In this document: piece after piece, positions 17,401 through 23,339 of the stretch
Layout of the letters: every line of letters begins with the position of its first letter
Position numbering within the stretch: the stretch's first letter is position 1
Source: a bacterium
Lineage (GTDB): Bacteria > Armatimonadota > Chthonomonadetes > Chthonomonadales > CAJBBX01
Length of the DNA: 41,802 nt
Assembly: GCA_009885735.1 (NCBI GenBank)
Contig: VFKD01000084.1
Coordinates: 1-41,802, forward strand
Reading direction: 5' to 3'
The notes under the pieces: generated by a model
Seen by the model: the letters and a program-made list of their open reading frames with translations, nothing else
The model's database searches: none
What the model was told of the DNA's origin: nothing
Program-made: the position numbers and the translations under genes

Positions 17401-18337
17401 GAATCAGCAGGTGGTGGCGTTCCCTGGCCGCCAAGTACTCCTCCGGGGCGGTTTGGAACAGTCGCTTGCTGCCCTCTATGTCGGTCATGAGGAAGGTGAT
17501 GGTTGCCGGCCTGCGGCTCAGAAGTGGTGAACCGGCTGACTTGCGGGCGCGTTTTCTGGGAGGTTCCCCGGAATCCGGCGCGGCAGTCCCTGATCTGCTC
17601 TCGATCTGGCTGACCAGCGACCGAAGCCTTGGAGAAGGCTCCCCGCCCACCTCCTCGGCCAGCAGCCGTTGGGACTCCTTGTAGTGACGGAGCGCGGCTC
17701 CGGATTGGCCATCCGCGTCCAGAAGGCGGATCAGAATCTCCTGGCTCTCTTCTCTAAGCGGATCGATAGATGCCGCGTGACGGGCATGTGTGAGCGCTGA
17801 GTGCGTGTCGCCGATTTCCTCAAGGTGGTTCACCAACGCGAGGACGGAATCGAAGAACAGCCCATTCAACCGTTCTTGTTCGACCGAAATCCAATCCTCG
17901 TAAAAACCGGGCAGTAGCGGCCCCTGGTAGAGTTCCACCGCTTTGCTCAGGTACTGTGCGCGTTCCAAAGTACTCCCGGCCTTCGCGGACGCCTTGATCG
18001 CCGTTTCGAATTCCGCGACATCGGTGGTGACGGTGGAAGGATTCAGACCCACACTAAAGCGGTCCGCCCGGATCACGGTTCCCTGCGGCACCCCAGGCGG
18101 CTCGAACTGATTGCGGAGGCTGGAGAGGGCGACTGAGAGGCTGTTGCGCAGCGTGAGCGCGTCGCTCTCGGGCCACAGCATCTCGATGAGAATCTCGCGG
18201 GAATGAGCGTGACGCAGGTGGAAGGCCAAGTAGGAGAAGAGAGATGCGACCTTCTGGCTCTTGAAACGGGTGAATGCCTTCTCCCCGCACCGGGCCTCAA
18301 GACTGCCAAGCAATGTTACGCGCCAGAGGTTATTCAT
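14492..18337 (-). CDS. SARP-type regulator: wHTH-BTAD, nucleotidyl cyclase-like, NTPase, TPR
   Basis: 1281 aa. ATG at 18337 (MNNLWRVTLLGSLEA) with AGGAG upstream. Order: winged helix about 1-95 (FKSQKVASLFSYLAFHLRHA, RNSLSVALSSLRNQF); BTAD about 95-245 (LYQGPLLPGFYEDWI, RHAASIDPLREESQEIL); class III nucleotidyl cyclase domain about 275-445 with metal Asp286 (TFLMTDIEGS) and Asp329 (ETGDGFVMAF); STAND/NB-ARC-like NTPase with Walker A GPAGNGKS at 500-507, Walker B TLLVLDNLEHLLEG, sensor TTSRQLLG and GLEGIPLAIELAAAR; C-terminal TPR repeats of ~40 residues (GDYAQAQVYHEENLQIRREL). In the cyclase the usual catalytic Asn (N-x-A-x-R) is Gln390 while Arg394 is kept, so activity is doubtful. Such STAND regulators switch with nucleotide and ligand. 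Its own promoter and the cupin's share an operator, implying autoregulation. Confidence 0.93.
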   Translation of the reverse strand: MNNLWRVTLLGSLEARCGEKAFTRFKSQKVASLFSYLAFHLRHAHSREILIEMLWPESDALTLRNSLSVALSSLRNQFEPPGVPQGTVIRADRFSVGLNPSTVTTDVAEFETAIKASAKAGSTLERAQYLSKAVELYQGPLLPGFYEDWISVEQERLNGLFFDSVLALVNHLEEIGDTHSALTHARHAASIDPLREESQEILIRLLDADGQSGAALRHYKESQRLLAEEVGGEPSPRLRSLVSQIESRSGTAAPDSGEPPRKRARKSAGSPLLSRRPATITFLMTDIEGSKRLFQTAPEEYLAARERHHLLIRQEVLRQGGQEVQETGDGFVMAFTTASSALSCAVAAQQALASETWPDGVASIRVRMVLHSGDVSQSGEEGRYHGIALQQATRMLTAAHGGQIIASDSTTSLASGRNEGGIRLVDLGVWRLRDIPEARRLFQVEYPGMPQTDFGPLAADSGHRPNVPPRFTRFFGRLEEIAQLREMLRSYSVRLVTITGPAGNGKSRLSVEVAEQLADSFAGAVYFVPLADLRDPAHIAGAILDSLDVVRSPQKEPLEQAVEALSEKPTLLVLDNLEHLLEGGTDVVRTLLSGVPELKVLTTSRQLLGLSAERGFSLPPLPVPGTEETPEELSLYDSVQLFIDRAQQVIPYFQVNNANAAAVAALVGGLEGIPLAIELAAARVQVLTPTQMLAQLSHRFDFLATRKRDVSERQRTLRGAVEWSYRLLPPELQRFFSRLSVFRGGWSIEAAAQVCEEPLALDYLEQLRECSLVLSSETEAGAFRFRMLETLRQYGQERLAALREGEAINDRHLSYYLKLTKPNREILHGKEQKRFLETLDSENDNLRAALAWSSSGGADAISCMLLAGALARFWRIRGYFREGREWCAGALRLGEIAHKQSNASGELADQTIEFDRARGHTFHGAGILAFEQGEFAEARELHEQALTVWRNLGDREGVATSLNFLGAASRMQGDFVQAYALFDESLIIAREVGDREIQALVLNNLGLAADVQGDYAQAQVYHEENLQIRRELGDRENACGTLNNLGILALEQGQSSRARTLFEESLAFMREIGNRPWQSSVLTNLGMTAIEQGELGEARVFLEEGLALDLETGSRISQSVNLNNLGLIAKAQGEYARARTLFEQSLAIKRDLAEKPGIGICLLHLGCLALDQADYGHARFLLVDCLRLLREVGDRLVGVGALESVARLSLAQQDSQSAARLFGAAEALREHLGAPIPPIEREKLTQAAVSLREAMDEESYTAAWTQGRAMSWEEAVEYALE

Positions 18338-18403
18338 TCCGACTCCTGGAAACGGCACGTTAACGCAGATCGGTTTGACCCTGCTGCGCGCTGATCCACT
18401 CCC

Positions 18404-18436
18404 ATCGTAATGTCACGCCCTGACGGAACCCTGAAA
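18404..18436 (-). promoter_or_regulatory. SARP-type gene promoter with direct-repeat operator
   Basis: Read on the minus strand: TTTCAGGGTTCCGTCAGGG (18436-18418), 8 nt CGTGACAT, then -10-like TACGAT (18409-18404). The operator word and its 8-bp spacing to the -10 are identical to the cupin promoter while the surrounding bases differ. It lies 81 bp upstream of the regulator ATG. Confidence 0.8.
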
Positions 18437-18553
18437 CGACAGGCCGCCAATCTCGGGTGTTTTGCCGCCGCAAACTCTAGGTGCTTAACGGTTGCGAACA
18501 TGGAGTGATTCTATCTGAGTGTTGAAACCCCTCCTGCGGCGACATGGCGAACG

Positions 18554-18587
18554 AAAAAAGCTGCTCGGTCTGGTGCCCGAGCGGCTT
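18554..18587 (-). terminator. Rho-independent terminator of the SNF2-SWIM operon
   Basis: On the minus strand AGCCGCTCGG pairs with CCGAGCAGCT (one mismatch) around GCACCAGA and is followed by a run of six T. It lies about 200 bp past the SWIM gene stop. Copy B of the three-copy element lies between the stop and this terminator. Confidence 0.85.
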
Positions 18588-18592
18588 GAGTG

Positions 18593-18682
18593 CGAGCCAC
18601 TACGATGCTGAGCCGCAACTACACTGACCGACTTCGGCTGCCGTTCGAAGTTCGAAAAGACGGATCGCTGCTTCGTCCCTGA
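18593..18682 (+). repeat. Three-copy conserved element, copy B
   Basis: On the + strand, CGAGCCACTACGATG leads into MLSRNYTDRLRLPFEVRKDG then SLLRP and a TGA at 18680-18682; similarity to copy C continues weakly past the stop (SRNLLCR versus CRNPACE). The core LRLPFEVRKDGSLLR aligns with IRLPFEVRRGGKLLR of copy C, and many of the nucleotide differences fall at third codon positions. It directly follows a minus-strand terminator. Confidence 0.6.
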
Positions 18683-18792
18683 TTGGCAAGCCGAAACCTC
18701 TTGTGCCGATCGGGTGAGAAACCGCTGCGTCGTCAACAGGTGGCGGCGCCGGCTCCAGCACCATGTGTCGCCTGGGCTGCTCGAATGCGCCA

Positions 18793-19644
18793 TCATCGGC
18801 GATCTGTCGCACGCCCGTCCCCGAGGAAGGCTTCAGCAGCATTGGCCGAAGCCGCATCGTATACCGGTGAGAGCGCGTCCACAAGCGTCTCCTCGGCGCG
18901 CCAGAACGGGAACCGGCCAAGTCGCTTTAGGAGGGGCGCGGTGACCGGGGGCTTTCGCACGTCACCATACGGACTTGCCACTCCTGGTGCGGTTGGAACC
19001 CCGTTCCAGTAAACCGCCGGATTCGCAGGCAGCGGCTCCGGCGGCGCGGTGACAGATTCGTTTTCCGGGTCAGTTTCTGTGAGGCCCTCCAACAACTCAG
19101 CGCGCTCCATGCCTCGCAGGCGGAATATGAGGAACGGATCTCGGTCGAATTCTTCGCCCAGGAGGATATAGACGGCTGCGACGTGCTTGCACGGATTCGA
19201 CCAGTCCGGGCACGAGCAATCGGTCCGAAGGTCATTCGCTGTCTTCGGGAACAACGTTGAGCCTGCGTCCTGAAACACGTTCTCGATCTCCTGCGGCATC
19301 TCGTCGGCGAGCAGCTTGGCGGCCAGGATGGGCTGTTCGCGGATCGCCTCCCGCACGTGGTCCCATTCGTCAGCAGACAGGATGCGCACGTCAACGCTCA
19401 CCGCGTAGGGCTTTGAGCGAGAGCCCTGCACCTTCGCCTTTACCTTGCCGGCCGCCACCTCAATGCTCGTCACCTTCCCCTGCCTCGCGTAGGTGCGGCC
19501 GCGGCTGAGACGTGCGCCAAGACCGAACGAGTCGAGCGTATCAATCCACCGCTTTCCCCACCAAGTAGCGCCGCGTACATTCTGCGCTTTGATCCCGCCC
19601 TTCACGGCCCTTGGCCGAGACGGCTCGTACTCCCTCCATCCCAT
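18793..19644 (-). CDS. SWIM zinc-finger protein, partner of SNF2 helicase
   Basis: 283 aa. ATG at 19644 with GGAGG 7 nt upstream. It opens with the family signature (YEPSRPRAVKGGIKAQ, then WWGKRWIDTLDSFGLGARLS, GRTYARQGKV) and carries the SWIM finger CSCPDWSNPCKH near residue 145 (C-x-C-x6-C-x-H). A proline-rich C-terminal region follows. SWIM proteins of this type are usually encoded beside SNF2-family ATPases; the finger is thought to bind DNA or protein and direct the motor. The gene starts 20 bp after the SNF2 stop, so the pair forms an operon, with the terminator at 18554-18587. Confidence 0.9.
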   Translation of the reverse strand: MGWREYEPSRPRAVKGGIKAQNVRGATWWGKRWIDTLDSFGLGARLSRGRTYARQGKVTSIEVAAGKVKAKVQGSRSKPYAVSVDVRILSADEWDHVREAIREQPILAAKLLADEMPQEIENVFQDAGSTLFPKTANDLRTDCSCPDWSNPCKHVAAVYILLGEEFDRDPFLIFRLRGMERAELLEGLTETDPENESVTAPPEPLPANPAVYWNGVPTAPGVASPYGDVRKPPVTAPLLKRLGRFPFWRAEETLVDALSPVYDAASANAAEAFLGDGRATDRR

Positions 19645-19664
19645 ACATAACCTCCAACTGCCGT

Positions 19665-22600
19665 CTATTCCGCAACAGCTTCATGGCTCAGCGTGAAGAG
19701 CTCCCTAAGCTGTGCTGTGGACAGATTAGTGATCCAGTTCTCACCGGTTCCGACGACGCGCTCCGCGAGCTCCTTCTTGGCCTCGATCATCGCGTCGATT
19801 TTCTCCTCCAGCGTGCCGGCACAGACAAACTTGTGTACCTGAACGTTCCTCGTTTGGCCGATTCGGTACGCCCTGTCAGTGGCCTGGTTTTCCACGGCGG
19901 GATTCCACCAGCGGTCGAAGTGGAAGACGTGGTTAGCCGCCGTAAGGTTCAAACCCACGCCTCCTGCTTTCAGCGAAAGGATAAAGAAGGGCGTCTGCTG
20001 CCCGTCTCCCTGGAAGCGCTCCACCATCCACTCCCTCTCTTTGCGCACAACACCGCCATGCAGGAAGAGCGCCTCCCGGCCGAACACATCCTCGAGGTGG
20101 CGACGGATGATCTGGCCCATCTCGGCGAACTGCGAAAAGATGAGAGCCTTCTCACCGGCCGCTAGGACCTCCTCCATCATCTCTGTCAGCCGCGCGAGCT
20201 TTCCGGAGCGGCCCGGAATCTGAGAATTATCCTTCAGGAACTGGGCGGGATGGTTGCAGACCTGCTTCAGCTTCGAAAGAGTCGCCAGAATTACGCCCTT
20301 TCGCTGAATGCCGTCCGCCCCATCAATGTCCTTCGTTGCCTCGTTCACGACCGCCTCGTAGAGCGATGCCTGCTCGCGGGTGAGTGTGCAGAAAGTCTTC
20401 ATCTCCATCTTCTCCGGCAGGTCGGCGATGATGGTTCGATCGGTCTTCAGCCGGCGGAGAATGAAGGGGCCGGTGAGCCGATGAAGCTGCTCAATGGCTT
20501 GCTGGTCCCGGTTGGCCTGGATGGGCACAAAGAATCGGCGCCGGAACTCCGTCTGGCCGCCCAGGATACCGGGGTTGAGGAACTCCATGATCGCCCAGAG
20601 ATCGCCCACGTGATTCTCGACGGGTGTGCCGGTGAGGGCGATGCGCCAGCCGGCCCGGAGGCTCCGCGCGGCCTTCGACTGCTTGGTCTCTGGATTCTTG
20701 ATGTTCTGCGCCTCGTCCAGCACTATTCCGGACCACGGCACGCGCGCGAGCGCTTCTTGATCACGGTGCAGGAGCGCGAAGCTGCAGATGACCATGCCAG
20801 CCTGCCCTGCCTCCTGGACGAACTCGTCGCCTCGCTTGCGAACGAGACCGTGGTGAACCAGCACGGGCAGGTCCGGCGCAAACTTCCGCGCCTCTTTGTG
20901 CCAGTTGCCCACCACCGAGGTCGGACAGACGACGAGAACAGGTCCGCCGGAGTCGCGCTGAGATTCGATGAGCGCCAGCGTCTGCGGAGTCTTGCCCAGA
21001 CCCATGTCGTCCGCCAGGCAGGCGCCCAGGCCCATTCGGCCCAGGAACCGCAGCCAGGAGAATCCGCGGCGCTGATAGGGGCGCAGCGTCCCCATGAACC
21101 CGGCTGGCTCGGGCTCTTCTTCTATCCAGGCGCTATCCTGCATTCTCTCCAGCGTGTCCCGCATCCACCCCGTGGCTTCTACGGACTCCAATTCGAACCC
21201 GGTCGGTCCCGTGCCGCCGCCGAGAGCTAAGGACAACGCATCGCGCGCCGTCATCTCGACTGGACCGCGCTTTCTCCAGAATGCGATGGCCCGCTCGATC
21301 TCCGCCGAATCCACCTGCACCCACTGCCCGCGCCAGCGGACGAGCGATGCTTTGTGCCGGGCCAGCTCCTTCAGCTCGGTCAGCGTCAGCGGCTCTCCGC
21401 CCAGTGCTACCTCCCAGTCGACCTGGACAATGGACTCCATCGATAGGCCAGCGCTTGCCTGCATCTTCGGCGATTTGATTGCGGCTCTCGCGCCGAGCTT
21501 GAGCGTGGTGCCGCGCTTTGTCCACCAGGACGGGAGCAGCACGCCGAATCCCTCCTGTTCCAGCATCCAGGCGCGCTCCGCTAGAAACTGGTGGGCGCCG
21601 ACGGTGTTGAGCGTGAATCCGGCGGGACCGGCCGACCGCAGGCTCTCTTCTACCTCTGGGCAGATGCGCGCCACGTGGCCGAGCGCAGTAAGCATGAACT
21701 CTGCGGGCCTAAAGCCTTCACGCTGCAGGACGGACGCCTTCGATGATTTGCCTTTCCATGCCAAGTCGGCGGGAATGAGAAGACTGGGATCCTGAACGGA
21801 TCTAAGAAGATAGCGTACGTACCACGCATTCTCGTCGCTCTCAAGAGAGGGCTCCTCCAGTCGGAAGCAGAGGCGGAACGGAGCATCCTGCGACCAGACG
21901 AGCGGCCGACGCCACTCGGCCACCTGCCGGGCGAACGCATTGATATCTGGAGCCGGGCCACTGAGAACGGCCCCGGACTCCGGCGCCCTGAGCGCGCGCA
22001 GCCACTGGTCGTGCAGGCTGCCGGAGTCCCGCGACTTCTTGCGGCCGGACCCGACAATTGGCGACGGACCGGCAGGCGAGCGCGCAAGGCGGTCTGTGAT
22101 TAGCGAGAGGAACGCGGCGAGTACGGTGGCGGCTGCCGCCTCCGGCGGCACGGTAGGGGCGGTGGTAACCGCGCGGCAGGCGGCCGGCATTGCGCGTGCC
22201 AGGGCCTCGGCACGTTCCGCGTCCGCGCCGAGGAGGGCCGGCTCCCAGCAGGCACGCCAGCCATCCGAATCGTTTCTTAATGAAGGCAGGAACTGTTCGC
22301 GCGCCACCAGGGCCGCCGCGAGTCGAAACGCGGAAGCCCAGTAGGTTAGGGTCGAGCCGACGACGACGCCGTGCGCAAGAAGATCGCGCTCTACACAGGT
22401 GCAAAGCAGGTCGACCGCTTGTTGAGAAGTGATCGGAAGCGTGAAGACCTTCCAAGGAGCGATCGTATGGTCCATGGAGGGTCCCTGCTCGGCGACAAGT
22501 GGCGAGGAGGGGATGGGCTTTCCGTTCGCCACCGGCGCCCAGAGGAATGCCGGTTGGATGGTGCCGCTCCCCTTTTCCGACGCGATCCCGGCTGCTTCCA

Positions 22601-22763
22601 GGGCACTTCGCAGAGCTGAAATGCCAGGATCGTAGGGGAATGGAGGTTCGTCGGGAACGGCCGCCCGCGAACGCCTCCGGCCACGTAACGGCACGGCGTC
22701 TGTAGGCGCCTCGCCCCAGAGGTGCATCTGTCCATCAACAAAACTGGCATGCAGCAAAATCAT
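19665..22763 (-). CDS. SNF2/SWI2-family DEAD-like helicase (HepA/RapA-like)
   Basis: 1032 aa from ATG at 22763 (MILLHASFVDGQMHLWGEAP); the frame is open to 23036 but the extra 91 residues are not family-like. The N-terminal ~580 residues are the poorly conserved bacterial SNF2-associated region (RPLVWSQDAPFRLCFRLEEP, LLPSWWTKRG). The motor follows: RPYQRRGFSWL, Walker A LADDMGLGKTPQTLALI near 610, VVCPTSVVGNW, DEAQ box VLDEAQNIKN, LTGTPVENHVGDLW, then helicase C with LIFSQFAEMGQIIRRHLE, LKAGGVGLNLTAANHVFHFD and ATDRAYRIGQTRNVQVHK. It uses ATP to move along DNA and remodel protein-DNA complexes; the specific role in bacteria is not settled. The ribosome-binding site is weak. Co-transcribed with the SWIM gene. 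Confidence 0.93.
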   Translation of the reverse strand: MILLHASFVDGQMHLWGEAPTDAVPLRGRRRSRAAVPDEPPFPYDPGISALRSALEAAGIASEKGSGTIQPAFLWAPVANGKPIPSSPLVAEQGPSMDHTIAPWKVFTLPITSQQAVDLLCTCVERDLLAHGVVVGSTLTYWASAFRLAAALVAREQFLPSLRNDSDGWRACWEPALLGADAERAEALARAMPAACRAVTTAPTVPPEAAAATVLAAFLSLITDRLARSPAGPSPIVGSGRKKSRDSGSLHDQWLRALRAPESGAVLSGPAPDINAFARQVAEWRRPLVWSQDAPFRLCFRLEEPSLESDENAWYVRYLLRSVQDPSLLIPADLAWKGKSSKASVLQREGFRPAEFMLTALGHVARICPEVEESLRSAGPAGFTLNTVGAHQFLAERAWMLEQEGFGVLLPSWWTKRGTTLKLGARAAIKSPKMQASAGLSMESIVQVDWEVALGGEPLTLTELKELARHKASLVRWRGQWVQVDSAEIERAIAFWRKRGPVEMTARDALSLALGGGTGPTGFELESVEATGWMRDTLERMQDSAWIEEEPEPAGFMGTLRPYQRRGFSWLRFLGRMGLGACLADDMGLGKTPQTLALIESQRDSGGPVLVVCPTSVVGNWHKEARKFAPDLPVLVHHGLVRKRGDEFVQEAGQAGMVICSFALLHRDQEALARVPWSGIVLDEAQNIKNPETKQSKAARSLRAGWRIALTGTPVENHVGDLWAIMEFLNPGILGGQTEFRRRFFVPIQANRDQQAIEQLHRLTGPFILRRLKTDRTIIADLPEKMEMKTFCTLTREQASLYEAVVNEATKDIDGADGIQRKGVILATLSKLKQVCNHPAQFLKDNSQIPGRSGKLARLTEMMEEVLAAGEKALIFSQFAEMGQIIRRHLEDVFGREALFLHGGVVRKEREWMVERFQGDGQQTPFFILSLKAGGVGLNLTAANHVFHFDRWWNPAVENQATDRAYRIGQTRNVQVHKFVCAGTLEEKIDAMIEAKKELAERVVGTGENWITNLSTAQLRELFTLSHEAVAE

Positions 22764-23045
22764 GGAATCATGATACTTCGTGCCATCGCGCGAACGTACA
22801 CTCCAGGCAACTCTGGCGCAGAATTGTGATGACGAATGGATACTGCGGATGTGCGTACCCTGTCGAGGCCGTAGTTCCTCGACGGCGCCAGTCGCTGGGC
22901 GCACACGCCGCAATCGCATCCGAGGTTCAACGTGGGTCAAGTCTCGAACCCTGTTAGCCACGTCACCTGATGCGTTCTGGGCCAAGATCAGCGACGGCAA
23001 CGCCGGTTTGCTCGATTCGAGCCAGGCAGTGGACACAACCGAAAA

Positions 23046-23079
23046 CGAGGCCGCGAATCGGGAGTGATTCGCGGCCTCG
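23046..23079 (-). terminator. Terminator of the sialate O-acetylesterase gene
   Basis: CGAGGCCGCGAATC (23046-23059) and GATTCGCGGCCTCG (23066-23079) are a perfect 14-bp inverted repeat with a 6-nt loop; on the minus strand TTTT follows. It lies about 260 bp past the esterase stop, with copy C of the three-copy element in between. Confidence 0.8.
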
Positions 23080-23085
23080 GAATTG

Positions 23086-23205
23086 GGAGCCCCTACGATG
23101 TTAAGTTACAACCACTCGAATAGGATCAGACTACCGTTTGAAGTTCGCCGAGGAGGGAAACTGCTGCGAAGTTCGTCGGACTGTCGAAATCCTGCTTGCG
23201 AATGA
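23086..23205 (+). repeat. Three-copy conserved element, copy C (possible 35-aa ORF)
   Basis: GGGAG then CCCCTACG and ATG at 23098 open a 35-codon frame, MLSYNHSNRIRLPFEVRRGG then KLLRSSSDCRNPACE, ending TGA at 23205. GGGAG is placed 7 nt before the ATG like a ribosome-binding site. The core aligns with copies A and B (RLPFEVRxxGxLLR), with silent changes such as CGG/AGA, CTG/CTA, TTC/TTT and CGA/CGC. Reality as a gene is unproven because copy A lacks the ATG. Confidence 0.55.
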
Positions 23206-23220
23206 GCTATAACCGTTGTC

Positions 23221-23277
23221 GTGCCTGGTTCGGCGTGCCTGGTTCGGCGTGCCTCTAGGTGAAGTGCCTGGTTCGGC
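23221..23277. repeat. Short repeats of GTGCCTGGTTCGGC
   Basis: The 14-bp unit GTGCCTGGTTCGGC occurs in tandem at 23221-23234 and 23235-23248, and again at 23264-23277 after a 15-bp spacer. It lies in the 3' flank of the esterase gene. No function is apparent; it may be slippage-derived. Confidence 0.75.
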
Positions 23278-23339
23278 GTCCGGTCCCATGCCCGTTGCGA
23301 TCGCTAACGGTTCGCCACGTATCGGTTCTCTGTGGTCAG

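Noticed and set aside
22764-23036. 91-residue upstream extension of the SNF2 frame
   Set aside because: Low-complexity, Arg-rich and without a ribosome-binding site; the conserved protein begins at 22763.
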